This document shows, one piece after another, positions 12,480 through 24,058 of a stretch of DNA of 64,000 nt. The first letter of the stretch is position 1, and every line of letters starts with the position of its first letter. Made by a program: the position numbers and the translations under genes. The stretch spans positions 248,001-312,000 of the forward strand of contig JBANAY010000004.1 in NCBI GenBank assembly GCA_037952775.1. Direction: 5' to 3'. Source of the stretch: Clonostachys chloroleuca. Taxonomy: Eukaryota; Ascomycota; Sordariomycetes; Hypocreales; Bionectriaceae. Under the pieces are notes generated by a model that was given only the letters and a program-made list of their open reading frames with translations, was not told the DNA's origin and ran no database searches.

Positions 12480-13788
12480 CTAGTCGTCCATGAGCTCCGC
12501 CAGCTCTGCCTCCTCCTCTGCTGTCAGTAGCCCTTCCTCCGGCTTATCTTCTTTCTCTTGCTTGGGCTTTGCTGCCACCTTGATCTTTTCTATAACTTCG
12601 TCGAGCTCCTTCTTGGCCAGTGGCCAAGTCCTGACCGTCCTGTCGATGCTCACGCTAGATACACTGGTGGCGCGGCCGTTGGCGTCTCGCAGCAAAACAA
12701 GATCCGTCACCTCTTCAAAGTGGCCCTCGAGGATAGTGTACAGCTTTCCTGTTGCCCGATCCCATATTTTGACGTTCTCATCCCGTCCTGCAGTGATGAC
12801 CCAGTCCTCTGTAACAGCAATTGCACGTACGTAGTCGCCATGCGCAAACTCGTCTTCCATTACAAAATTCCTAGCCCGGGACAGGCACTTGGCTGTACCA
12901 TCCGCGCTAGCCGTCCACAAATCTCCGTCGTCTAGGTCATCGTAAAACAGCCTGTAGACACTGGTTTCGTGCTCCTCGATTGTGAGCCGCTCAGTATCCG
13001 GCCGGTCCTTGAAGGACTCGGGTAGCTGCTCTGCGTCCTCGAGCGTGACCTTCCAGCGGCGGATATGGGGGTCGCTGCTCGCGCTTGCGAAGACGACTGA
13101 TTCGGCCGTGCTCAGCACCGGGTCAATAGCCAGGTGCTGGACCGCGAGCATCGTCGTGCTCGGGTCTTGGAGCGTGTGCACCCGGCGGCCCGATTCAATA
13201 TCCCAGATGAATATCTTCTTATCGGCGCCACCGCTGATGAGGATAGGTTTGCCGGAAATAGTAGTGCTTACAATGGTCTTCACGAAATCTGTGTGACCGC
13301 TGAGGTTTTTCTTGGAGGCTCCTGTCTCGATGTCCCAGACCCAGATGTCCTTATCCCAGGAGCCTGCGAAGAGTAAACTAGACCCTTGACCGCCAACTGC
13401 GACACATGTTACGGGGGCTTTCGGTCCCCGATAGGTGGTTCTAGTTTCGGTAGACTGCATTACATGTGTGAGTAACGGGCGGTCTTCTCTCTAGGGCAAT
13501 CCATAGTGTGCTACATACATTGATGTTGAGCCTCCGGACGGTGCCAGCAGATTCAGCAATGAAGATGCCATCACTTGGGTGGAAGGGGTCAGCTATGGCA
13601 GCCAGGATCTTGGATTTCATAGATATAGGATCTCCATTCTTGTTGCCAGCCTTTGCGGCCTTTCGGTCTTGTTGTGCGAAAGCCGCACTGATTTCGAATA
13701 TTAGTTGTGCTTCAGCTGTGCAATTCTTCAGGAGTGCACATCACACTTACTCGGTCTGGAAAAAGTTGTCTGGATTTGCTGATTGCAT
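12480..13788 (-). CDS. WD40-repeat protein, function unknown
   Basis: Three exons (13751..13788, 13519..13687, 12480..13454) splice in frame to 393 residues. The introns use GTAAGT...CAG and GTATGT...CAG. The first coding exon gives MQSANPDNFFQT. Repeats with WD-type ends follow: GSWDKDIWVWD, GGADKKIFIWD, SASSDPHIRRWK, TASADGTAKCL, AGRDENVKIWD and SIDRTVRTW, enough for a single seven-bladed propeller. The C-terminus is Lys/Glu-rich and acidic (EEEAELAELMDD). I cannot match it to a named family. It is divergent to the Ctf4/SepB gene across 329 bp, so the two may share promoter elements. A reader starting at the in-frame ATG near 13460 would lose the first 68 residues, including the first blade. 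Confidence 0.85.
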
Positions 13789-14117
13789 GGCTTGGAATAT
13801 TGAGAAGGGTATGGCAACCAGACAACAAGAAGAGAGCAGGCTGAGAAAAGCCAAAGAATAAACCGTAACAGGCCAGCTGGTTATCAAAACTCTGGCGATG
13901 GTATTTGTCAGGCTGTTACCAACGCAAGATTTAGGGTAGGCTGGATGTGTAGCTGACCCATCGTGGGGTTCATTTGGTGGGGTTCCAGGTTTAATTGCGA
14001 CGCGTCTCCTCACCGCCAGACGCGTCTTTCTCGTGGCAGCTACCAAAAGTCTTGCAGCACATTTGGCATGTGCAAATGTTCGAATTGAACAATACGTGCC
14101 TTCAATCAACATAAACC
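13789..14117. promoter_or_regulatory. Compact bidirectional promoter between the WD40 gene and ctf4/sepB
   Basis: Only 329 bp separate the two divergent start codons, so the region must serve both genes. ACGCGTC-type words (GACGCGTCTCC and GACGCGTCTTTC) occur twice near 14000..14032. ACGCGT is the core of the MluI cell-cycle box bound by MBF-type factors in yeasts, which would fit a replication gene. Confidence 0.4.
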
Positions 14118-16697
14118 ATGGACTCTACACTTGCGTCTCGTCCTCGGCCGCGGCCGGCTCACACTGCAGGCATTACGCGATGTGCCTATACGACAGACGG
14201 CTCCCGTCTGATAACCGTCGGCTCCAACAATACCATCCGCATGTACAAGACAGGATTCGATGGCGAACCGACCAATTTCGATGATTGCCCAGAGCAAAAT
14301 GTTACACTTGCTGCCGGCCAGGATGCATTTGTTGTCGGCTCTGAAGATGGAACTGTCAGCCTATATTCCATGGCGACGACCTCGGTAGATCGCTTCCTCA
14401 CGCGCACAATCTTGCCGGTCCGAGATATCTCGTTGACAGCCGACTTTGAGTGGTGTGCTGTAGCCAGCGGTGATTCGACAGTCAAGATCGTGGGGATCAA
14501 AGAGGGCACGCCGGAAAAGCACCTACGTGATCACAACAGACCAGTTCGACATGTCACCCTCGACCCACAAGGAAGCCTTGCAGCTGTCTCTGCCGACGAT
14601 GGCATCATATATATTTACTCCATTGCTTCAAACGAGCCGGAACTTGTTCACAAGCTAGAGGGAATCATCGGAGTGGTGGCCGATGATAATGAGGAGGTGA
14701 CCACCAAAGCGGTCTGGCACCCAGATGGCAGAGCCTTTGCTGTACCAACCCCCACCCATGGGATTGAAGTCATCTCCAAGGGCGATTGGGCGAAGCAGCG
14801 CGGCTTTGCTGATGGACACCTCGCCGAGATCACTGCTCTTGCTTGGTCACCAAACGGTGCCCTGCTTGCCTCAGCTGGAAAGGATGGCAAGGTGTTGATA
14901 TGGGAGACCAAGTCACAAACTGTGATTCAACGCTATGAGTATTCTAACGTGCTGGACCTGGCATGGCATCCTACCAAGAATATCATGTCGTTTTCAACAT
15001 CGGATGGCGAGGTTTATATATACCCCGATTTCCTCCCAGAGCAATTCAGTTCGATCCTCAAGCTACCGAAGCAACCTGCTCCATTCTTTCACGACCCTCG
15101 TGCAGAGAGCTCATTGAACAGGAGGCCCATGGTCCCAAATGGCCAACAGCCTAACAATTTGCCTTCTCGCCCCCGAAGAGAGTCTCTTGGGAGTCTTGAT
15201 TCTTTTATTGGGGACGACTATGGAGATGGTGATGACTTTGTTGTGGACGACGATGGTGCTGGCTATGTTGTGGGTGGCCAAAAGAGAGCTCACGATGGAG
15301 ATTTGGATGAGCATTCTCGGAAACGCAGACAACTAGAACCACAATACCATAAATCGTTCCAACCCGGATCTACACCATGGAGGGGCAACAGGAAATATCT
15401 GTGCCTGAACCTAATCGGTTTTGTGTGGACAATTGACCAGGATTCACATCACACAGTAACAGTCGAATTCTATGACCACGACCTTCAGAGAGACTTCCAC
15501 TTTACAGACACATTTCTTTATGATAAGGCCTGTCTAAACGAACATGGTTCCCTGTTTTCCTGCCCACCAAAAGACGATACACCAGCCGTCATCTTCTACA
15601 GACCACACCAGACCTGGACGCAACGGACAGATTGGCGTACGGAGCTTCCCAAAGGCGAGGCAGTTACTGCCATGTCGCTAAGCGAATCTTTCATCACTGT
15701 CACGACCAGCGCCAATTACGTCCGCGTGTTTACGCTCTTTGGCATCCCCTATCGGGTTTACCGCCCTAAGAGTTCGCCAACTGTTACTTGTGCCAGTTGG
15801 CGGGACTACGTACTCACGATAGGGAATGGCGCTGTTGGTCCCGATGGCAACACTCGCCTTCAGTACACGATCGAAAATGTGAAGCGAGACGAAGTGATCC
15901 AGAACGAGGACACCGTAGCTCTCCCAGAGGGAGCCACCTTACAGAGTGTTTTCTTCTCTGACAATGGCGTAAGTTGAATGTTCCACGCCTTGCTTTTTCT
16001 ATTGCTAACCCACCTCAAGGAACCCTGCATATACGATTCGACGGGCACTCTGCTCACTTTGCTTCACTGGCGCCAACCTTCTCGAGCTTACTGGGTCCCC
16101 CTCCTTGACACCAAGCTCCTCGATCGTCTTGCCTCAGGACGGAAATCTGAGTCGTACTTCCCCGTAGCGGTGGCTGACAACAAGTTCCACTGCATTATTC
16201 TCAAGGGCGGAGACAGATACCCGTACTTCCCAAGACCTTTGCTTTCTGAGTTTGAGTTCTCTATTCCCCTCTCGTCGGCTCCGAAGGAAAAGCCAAAGAA
16301 GAACGACGAAGATGAAACGATGGAAGACGACGAGGACGAGAGTGCCGATTCAGAAACAAGGAAGCTTGAGCAGCAATTTGTCCTCCAGGGCGTCAAGGCA
16401 GCACAGCTCCGCGACCTGGTTGACTCCACATCTGGAAGCCATTCACAACGCTCGTTACTCGCAAGACTCGAGCTTGAAATCGACAAGACCCTGTTGCAGC
16501 TGCTTGCCGTTGAGTGTAGAGAGGGTGAGGAGCGTGGAATGCGCGCCCTGGAGATGGTGGAACTGATGCGTGATCGGACGGGTAGAATGTTCGAGGCCGC
16601 TGGCAAGGTAGCGGACCGATATGAGCGAACGCTGCTAGGGGAGAAGATTCGCGAGGTTGGGGAGAGGAGGACTGGTGGTCTGGACGATGACGAATAG
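14118..16697 (+). CDS. ctf4: Ctf4/Mcl1/AND-1-family replisome hub protein (SepB-like)
   Basis: Two exons, 14118..15968 and 16020..16697, joined across a 51 bp intron (GTAAGT...AAG), give 842 residues. The N-terminal third is a WD40 propeller (HTAGITRCAYTTDGSRLITV, NRPVRHVTLDPQGSLAAVS, LAWSPNGALLASAGKDGKVL). An acidic linker follows, with FIGDDYGDGDDFVVDD at about residue 365. Then comes the SepB/Ctf4 central domain (KYLCLNLIGFVWTID, HFTDTFLYDKACLNEHGSLF, and later SRAYWVPLLDT). The end is a helical region after an acidic stretch. Family knowledge: Ctf4 trimers link the CMG helicase to DNA polymerase alpha and to sister-chromatid cohesion. The Aspergillus nidulans homologue is SepB. No HMG box is seen, as expected for fungi. 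Length is normal for the family. Confidence 0.93.
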
Positions 16698-18719
16698 TAT
16701 TTAGAGCCGTGAACCATCCATCTACCCAAGAGTTGGGGGACGGATCGAGCATTGATAATTGGACATCACGTAATTAGCCAATTGGTCTCCCTTGGGCATG
16801 TTTTTTACACTATTAGCTGAACCTGGAGGCCACGTTTCGCCCGTGAGGATGTGTGGTGTCAGGAGGCAAGTCTTCCTCTGTTGGGTACAGAGTTACACAG
16901 TAGTTTTCTGGGGAATGTCAAGAGACTGTTGTGTCACATGCCATGCCAAGAAGCGGCACTGGCTTCCAGCTGCCCGCTGTCTCAATCAGCGGAACTTGAT
17001 GGCTGCTGGTTTCTGACACTTCATGCGCGGGAAAGCATGCGGCGCCCGCAGCAAGGCCAGAAGATGCCTCCACCTGATGGTGCTGTCTAATGAGGTGTTC
17101 ACAATGCCACGCCTTGATAGGTAGATGAGGCTGCCATAGTAAAGGAGACAGATATAAGACGTGGGGTTGTCTTGACTTTGTAAGTGACACACCCACGGCT
17201 TCCCACCGGTGACATACCGCTACTTAAGTACCAGCACAGGGCTATTGGTCCGCGAAGCCCAAAAAGGACAGAAATGGAAATGGGAAGGGATACCTTGTCC
17301 TCTGGGTATGATTGCCAACCAACCGTGGCCATGGGCCGGCAGCCAATTGAGCAGGCAGAATGGCTGCCCAGGCCATCACATTTCTGGACTCAATATTCCG
17401 TCGGGAGGGAAGATGTCAGAAGTGCCCACTCCCAGAGGCACCTTTTGAGTGAGACTACTTGACATAAGGTAATAGGTTGGTACCGGCATTCATGCAGCCT
17501 GTGATTCCAGGGTCACATGCGGCCAGCGAGTGCTGTTTGAATGACACCCGGTCCAATCTTTTGGATGGTCGCACGAGCGAGGGGCCGGCCCTGCTCATCG
17601 TACCTGGGCCTCCCCCAAACTTGCAGGCCGCATGTCACTCTCGCAAGATGCCGTTGGGGCGAACCAAGGATTGCGGGAGAGAGCCCGGTAGCACACCCAC
17701 TACTCTTGTCACCGTTGTACAACAGCAACGCAGCTGCGCTTGGCTGGACACAAGCTGAGCCGTCAGGTGGTGGCACCCCAAATCGTGCTCGCACCGATCT
17801 TAAAGTTCAGACCAAATCGAGGTGGAAAGCTAGTTCAGGGATCTAGAATGACCCAGGCAACCGACGCCGAAGCCGACCTTAGTTTTTCGGCCTAGTGCTC
17901 GACTTGCCATCGGCAGGCAAGGGACCTGCTAAGGTAAGGCAAGGCAGAGAGGCAAGGTCAGGGCTCCTCAGCATCCGATTTGGAGTGTGAGGCCGGGAAG
18001 CCCGTTTCAGCAAGCCAGGCGAGAATTGGGAGGTCGAAATGGCGATGTCGATGGTGGTGTATTGCCGACACCATCATGGAGCCAAAAGGGCCCAGATGAT
18101 CAGCAAACCACCCCCAGACGGGCTGAGGGCACACGAAGGCAAGACCGCACCATGACTATTCTTGACTCCCTCTCTTCGTGTTTGGAGATTTGTCTAGCGT
18201 CTACCTACCTCATAGGGCAAGTAAGCCCATTGGCGATGCTCCAGTTGGCTGCTTGTGTACTACTCCTCAACCGCGTTAAGGTGCTTGCACTTGGCTCGGG
18301 CGGGACATCGGCAGGTACCAGATGGTCTTTTCTCACCTACATGATGATACATCTACCTGACACTGGCAAATTCCCAAGTACCTGGAATGCAGGCCGACCG
18401 GTAGGCTAGCACGCCAGCACGCAGTTCCTGCTGGCCAGTGCAGTTTCTAGAACCCCGGCCGCGCCGAATCAGAGCGTTGGGAATTTTGCAGCAGAGAAAA
18501 ACAAGGTTCTGCACCTGGCAGGCTCCGTACCTCTACATCAGCTTGGCATGGACGCATGGACGTCCAAGTAACTGCACTCTGGGGCGGGAGAGGGGACCAG
18601 CGTAGCAACGGCCTGTCTGGCTGAGGTGGGTTATCCTAGCGCTGGGAGCTGACCCAGTTGGCAGGGCCTGGCAGCGCACTAGGTCAAATAAACTGGACAT
18701 TACATTGGAGGGTGATGAG

Positions 18720-18740
18720 ATATGCGATATGCGATATGCG
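18720..18740. repeat. Three tandem copies of ATATGCG
   Basis: A perfect 7-bp unit repeated three times in the gene-free region upstream of the Sfl1-like gene. Confidence 0.85.
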
Positions 18741-20418
18741 GAGGGCTAATGACAGGCGTTCTCCCTCCAAGGGGAACCGGGTTCTTGCGTCCCGCGAATT
18801 GGGTCCCGTCGCCAGATGAGTTGAATGGGATGTTATTCCCTTTCACGGACCGGATACATGGACGCATTTACATAACGTATAAATACGCCCGCCAGCGCAG
18901 GTTACAAGACAAGGGCGGTGGAACCCTCCTGTTCCAAGATCTGGCCGCAGCTGGCTGTGGTCATAATGATGTTCTTCTTCTTCGCCTGTTCCGCCCCAGG
19001 CCTACTAAGGGACTAGGCAGGTAGGGCTAGTGGTGAGATACGTGATGGGTGTCTAGCATTGAGGGCCCGAATCGTGGATGGCGGAGGCGTGGATCAGATT
19101 GGAGTCATGGACTGTGTGTGGCTTCTGACTCTGACTTTGCCAGTGCAGTGTTGGTCTTCATTCCGCGATTCCTTGGATCCGCTGGCCCACGAGACGGAGC
19201 AGAAGCATTATCATGTATTAAGGTCAATGTGTGTGGACACCTCCATGTTGGTTTGTCACGTCTTCTCCAACCGAGCTTGGCCACGGCCTCCCGTTTTTTT
19301 CTTTCCTTTTGCTGTCTTCCCACTTTTTTTTTCTTTTGTCCGGTGTGTCGGGAGGAGGGAGAGTGAGATTCAAGCCAGGATGGAATATCACTTGGCAGCT
19401 GCGGGCGAGAGAAGGCTTGGGCAAGACAGCCAAGGGGAACTCCCCCAGACCCCCTCCCCTCCACTTGCTTAAGACAATCTGTACCACAGAGCACCCTCAG
19501 TGGCCAATGGATCTCTGGCTACGCGGCCGACTAGGCTAACTGGGAGTACTCACTTACCCACCTGTAGGCAGGTGGATCCCCCATTGGAGGTACTGCAGCA
19601 GAGGGCATGTCCCTCCATGCCTCCATGTACCTGTAGGCCGTAGCTACTTCCTCTAGGAGGCAATAGGTACAGCCCAGCGTTGTGTGAATGAAAATCGCAA
19701 GCCACACGCCGCACCTCTAGTGGGCTTGGGGCGGTTTTAGGAGGCGGTCGAATAGGCCTGGCCGGGGTCCCCTTCCCCACTCTCCTCCCCCCCCGAAGGT
19801 AGCGCCAGGAGCGCCTACCTAACTCACCACCAGCCAGCACGAGCAGTCTTCTCCAGCCGGCCGACCTTCCGACCTTCTCATCTTGTCGACCTCCACCTCT
19901 CGGTCCTTGGCCCTTCTATCCTCAACCCTCTGCATCTCCTGCGCAACCGCCTGAGCGTGCATCTTGCTTTCTCCCGACCTTGCCTGTCTGCCGGAGCCCT
20001 CAATTGTGCAGTCTCGCTCCTGTCCCCCAGCTGTCCGCGTCTCCGCCCAAGCTCCGTTGGCAAACCCCCCCCCCAAGCTTGCTCAAGCTTCGCGACCAAC
20101 GTTGCAGCCTCCAGAAGCTGCTGTAATATCCCCTGCGCATCCATGCGACACTGAATCAGCCCTCTTTCGACTTGCGATCTGCATTTGGTGTGGGCAACCG
20201 GTAGTTATTACTGTGCGAAGGAGCCCGGGTTGATCAACGACGCTACCTTGTTTGCGACGCCGATGCGAGAGAGCTGCGATCCATTCGCCAGCGCCTAGAT
20301 TCCGGACGACGCTGTTTGATTCAGGCACCTACCGCCTATGGGTGTGGTAGAATCCGCGATCGCTGTCATCTTGTTATAAAGTTTCCCCTCCTGGAGAGCA
20401 TCAATTGGTAGACATGAG

Positions 20419-20627
20419 GTAAGTCCGATTCCGAGGCGTATGCGTGCTGTTTTGCTCCTGTCGCGCGAATACCAAGATCGCACACCCTATGTTGGGACCC
20501 CAGCATTCCAAGTTCGCCGTCTTGAAGCTGTTGACTGGTATGCGTGCGGCTATCGTGAACAAACTCGAACGGCCGCCTTTTCATGATGCGCCCATGGCAT
20601 TGGAGCTGACTGTGTGATCCTCTTTAG
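20419..20627 (+). other. Predicted 5'-leader intron of the Sfl1-like gene
   Basis: The donor is a perfect GTAAGT (after ATGAG) at 20419. A branch-point-like GCTGAC lies about 20 bases before the acceptor CTCTTTAG at 20627. The size of 209 bp is within the fungal range. Removing it deletes several upstream ATGs and leaves an eight-codon upstream ORF spanning the junction. No transcript evidence is available. Confidence 0.45.
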
Positions 20628-20805
20628 GGCAGACCGGTGGTGCGACTGAGCGCGCTGTAGACACCCACGTTAGGACCAACCTGAGAGCGACAACGGCCCA
20701 CGACATCTAACCTTAACCTCGCTCTCCGCGAGAGCCGCATTGACTCCTGGCTAAACTACCTCTTTATTTCCTCCAAGGCGCCTTAGCCGCATAACACAAT
20801 CCAAC

Positions 20806-22656
20806 ATGTCTACGTCAGCCTCCGTGGTTGCCGAGCCCATGGAAGTAACCACACCCAACAGCCACAAATCCCCTTCCTCTGGCCAAGGGCCGGATCAAGA
20901 CTCCGACAGCAAGATGAATGATCATTCCAAAACGTCTTCGCCGCAAGAACAAAGCGCGGCTTCAAATCCCATCCCCATGGTAGCCCCGCCACCCGCTGCC
21001 GCTGCTATCCACCAGCCAAAGATCGTCCAAACGGCTTTTATTCATAAGCTCTACAAGTTAGGGAATTCCCATTAGAGGCTGCTTGAGGAACTCAGTTGAC
21101 TAATACGACCTGTAGCATGCTCGAAGATCAAAACATTAGGCACTTGATAGCTTGGTCATCCACGGCCGACAGTTTTGTGATGTCACCCTCGCCTGATTTC
21201 TCAAAGGTTTTATCGTGAGTGAGACCTGGAAACGCAAACCGTCTGCAACACTCTAAGGCTAACGGTATTCAGACAATATTTCAAACACACCAACATATCC
21301 TCCTTTGTGAGGCAGCTGAATATGTATGGGTTCCATAAAGGTATGTTATCATCATGGGCGGCAGTGTCTATGAAGACGTACCTAATTCGGTTGGTGTTTA
21401 TATATAGAACGAGATGTTTTTCACACTGGCAACCCGGATAGTACGCTTTGGGAATTCAAACATGGCGGTGGCAACTTCAAGCGGGGTGATCTGAATGGGC
21501 TTCGGGAGATCAAGAGGCGGGCGAGTCGTCATGCCCTCGTAAATCGTGAAAGTAACTTCACGAAGCCTGTCTCCTCGCAGCCAGGCACGCCCGCAGAGCC
21601 AATACACGTAAATCCCGAGACTGGTGATAGTCGATTGGCGAATTTGGAGCAGACGGTGTATGAGCTCAGCGCCCGACTGCTAAGAACCGAAGAGAATGCC
21701 CATTATGCCAACATCCGAAGTCAAGCCGCCGTGGACATCTTGAACCGCCTCCTCCATTTTAACCAGGAGCTGTCAAAGACGATACTCACTCTTGTTCCTA
21801 CCGATAGTAGTGCTCATCGAGATGGTAAGTGGAGGTTTGACAACATTGCTTTTGCGGGATACCCCGGGCTAACATATTTCATCAAGTTGCGGCGCTCCAA
21901 GTGGACATGCAAAGGCACGCTGAGACTATCCGGTCTTTGGAGGACAATGAGCCTCCATCATTTTCCACCAGGCAGCAGTTTTTCTCGAACATTGACAACG
22001 CTCCCATCTCTCCACGGCAGTTTCCCCAGGATGACACTAGGCGTTCAAACCTGACCGTTCCACAGCCACGCAATCAAAACCTCTATCGGCCCTCAGTACC
22101 CTCTAATCTGTCGGTAGGCTCACGACGGCCTTTTGGCTCGATCGGCGGGGTTGGTACAGCCCAGTCCTCTCCCTCGCGCAACCCTCCCCCAGCTCCACCG
22201 CCAGGACAGCATCTGCTCCCTATTGAGCACCCGAGTATGGCAAGAAGACATACCGCGGCCGACATCAGGGCTCATGGCTGGCAAACCGGAATGTCACCAC
22301 TCGGCGCCGCTTCAACAGCTGCCTACCCTTCTTCACCAAGCCGTGTCCCTCCAGAGGACCAGCGCATCCGTGAATCACTTTCTTCTTACACTTTACAAAC
22401 CGCATCCAACCCTCATCCCAATTCCCGGCCCACCACCCCTCCGTCGATGTCTAATGGAGTGGGAGGGGGCGGCGCAGAAACATTTGGGAATTGGACCTGG
22501 GGCTCTGCCGTCAGCAGGAGCCTGAAAGATTCTTCGGGGCCGCCAACACGCCGAGGAAGTATGGCCCATATCCTTAACCCTAGCGATACCACCGAGCGTG
22601 CCGAAGAAGGCGAGGATCCGCGCGGAGATGACGACAGGAAGCGAAAACGGATGTAG
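20806..22656 (+). CDS. sfl1: HSF-type DNA-binding transcription factor, Sfl1/SflA-like
   Basis: Five exons (20806..21056, 21116..21214, 21273..21340, 21408..21824, 21887..22656) splice in frame to 534 residues. A Ser/Pro-rich N-terminus precedes a complete HSF domain at about residues 74-185. It has FIHKLYNMLED, the recognition region HTNISSFVRQLNMYGFHK, the conserved tryptophan in STLWEFKH, and RREIKR-like basic residues after it (LREIKRRASRH). A coiled-coil segment follows (LANLEQTVYELSARLLRTEE...). The C-terminal half is Pro/Ser-rich and low-complexity, ending in a basic DDDRKRKRM. Domain order matches fungal Sfl1 flocculation-suppressor relatives better than true Hsf1 or Skn7, since no response-regulator domain is present. 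Expected role: nuclear control of adhesion, morphogenesis and stress genes. The start has ACAATCCAACATG context. Confidence 0.88.
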
Positions 22657-23420
22657 TATTTTCCTTTTGGCAACTAACACTGTACCATGCATACTACAGA
22701 CCGACACCGGATCGTACGCAGGCCGCGAAACGTTTTCATTATTCCTGACTAGCACTCAATTCCAAAACGAGCGCGTACTTGGGTCGCCTGCAGGGAGCGG
22801 TCTGCCAAGGATCGGTTAAACGAAAAGAAGAGTACAACATGCGCAACCTAATATTGTTGTACTGAGCGCGCAGGGGGTGTGGCCTGTGTATACAGGCAGC
22901 CTCAATTCATGTCGTTGGCAGAGCGACGAGTCTCATATACACGAACGAAGCCTCACTGCCTGCTTCTATCTACCTGGGAATCCTAGGGCTGGTCGCAGGT
23001 CTACATGTCCATCTACATTTTGGACTAATTTATGTGCAGAGCACACGGAGCATTGCTGTGATACCCCTGTGGTTGGCGCGGAGGCTGTAAAATGGTTTGC
23101 CCCGCGAAGGTTTATGAGGAGCATATTAATGTTGGGAACGAGGCAGATATAGCCATGGCCGTATATATATTTTTTTGGGTCTTGCATTCTTGGATAACCC
23201 GCCGTCAACCTCATCATGTCAGCAAAAGGAGTTGGCAGATCTCATGGATCTTGATTGGATTTTCCCTAGCCACTTGGGTATCATGCTCCTTTTAAAGAGG
23301 AGAACTTACTCGAGAAGAGACATAATACTTTCCCCTCTTTATGAAACAAGACTGAAGCCGTGATCTCATTATGTGTATTCTCGTTTCATGTGTCTATTTA
23401 CTTAAGCTTATGAGACCCCC
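22657..23420. other. Convergent 3' intergenic region
   Basis: About 760 bp between the 3' ends of two converging genes. It becomes T/A-rich towards 23300..23420, as expected for 3' UTRs. No gene is seen. Confidence 0.5.
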
Positions 23421-24058
23421 TCATTTTTGGATTTTCTTGTTCTTGTTCTTCCTCTTCTTTTTCTTCTTTGTTTGAGCTTCTGCAGTCGACTGCTTGTGGT
23501 CTGGTATATCGGAACTACCTGGCGCCCTGCTCTGATTCGTTCTCGTGTCGTCCAAGTCATTGTGCCCTTCTTCTATTTGATCCTGCTCCACGTTGTCCTC
23601 ACGAGCCTGGGAGCTTGTTTCTACCTCCACCGCCTCCTGGGTAGTTTCCGCTACCCTCTTCGGCCTCTTCCTCTTCCCCAGCGAGCTCCTACCGCCCTCA
23701 TCATCCTCCTCGTCCTCGTCCGCCTGCCGGGCCCCCGCCTCCCGGTATTCAGATCCTTGCGCTTGCCGAGCAGTCGTCCCCTCAGCATCCGGTCCTCCCT
23801 CGCGGCTTCGTCGCTCTTGGCCTTGGCAGCGTCGGCGACGTATCCCACGCCCTCGTTGGGGCGGGCGTACTCCCGGAACAGCTCCTCCTCGTCTGGGCGG
23901 TGATGGTGCTGGCGCTTGGTGGCGGCGCCGGAGGAGGAGGACTGCTGGTTCATGGTCTTGAGGACGGAGGACTGGGCGGAGAGGAGGAGGGAGATGCGGT
24001 TCGAGAGGGCGGCGCGGTCGGGGGCGAGGGGGAGGGGAGGGGGTCTGTCGGGGGCCAT
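23421..24058 (-). CDS. Small DUF3245-type protein, interrupted by a one-base frameshift
   Basis: The ATG at 24058 opens a frame with NRISLLLSAQSSVLKTM, then PDEEELFREYARPNEGVGYV, then MLRGRLLGKRK. These features recall the small fungal/metazoan DUF3245 family, in which an LLGK-type motif is followed by a charged tail. After LLGKRK the frame runs into an Arg-rich stretch and stops at 23651. The frame starting one base earlier continues with a typical tail: DEDEEDDEGGRSSLGKRKR, more acidic sequence, then a Lys/Asn-rich end stopping at 23421. One base is missing somewhere in about 23720..23765, perhaps in the C5 run at 23732. No GT-AG intron can bridge the frames. With one base restored the protein would have 212 residues. 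Function unknown. Confidence 0.6.

Larger units (their letters stand above)
16698..20805. promoter_or_regulatory. 4.1 kb region upstream of the Sfl1-like gene, with a likely long leader
   Basis: No conserved coding frame was found. The last kilobase looks like a transcribed leader. A C/T-rich tract runs at about 19780..20000, a good leader intron lies at 20419..20627, and no ATG occurs between that intron and the coding start. A 7-bp unit repeated three times lies at 18720..18740, and C-runs lie near 19793 and 20067. Long upstream regions with complex leaders are common for fungal morphogenesis regulators. The rest shows nothing I can name. Confidence 0.5.

Noticed and set aside
16088..16729. 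213-codon minus-strand open frame, Ser-rich
   Set aside because: Antisense shadow of the acidic, Glu/Asp-rich C-terminus of the Ctf4/SepB gene.
19059..19494. Overlapping open frames on both strands upstream of the Sfl1-like gene
   Set aside because: They overlap each other across homopolymer T/C tracts and resemble no protein family.
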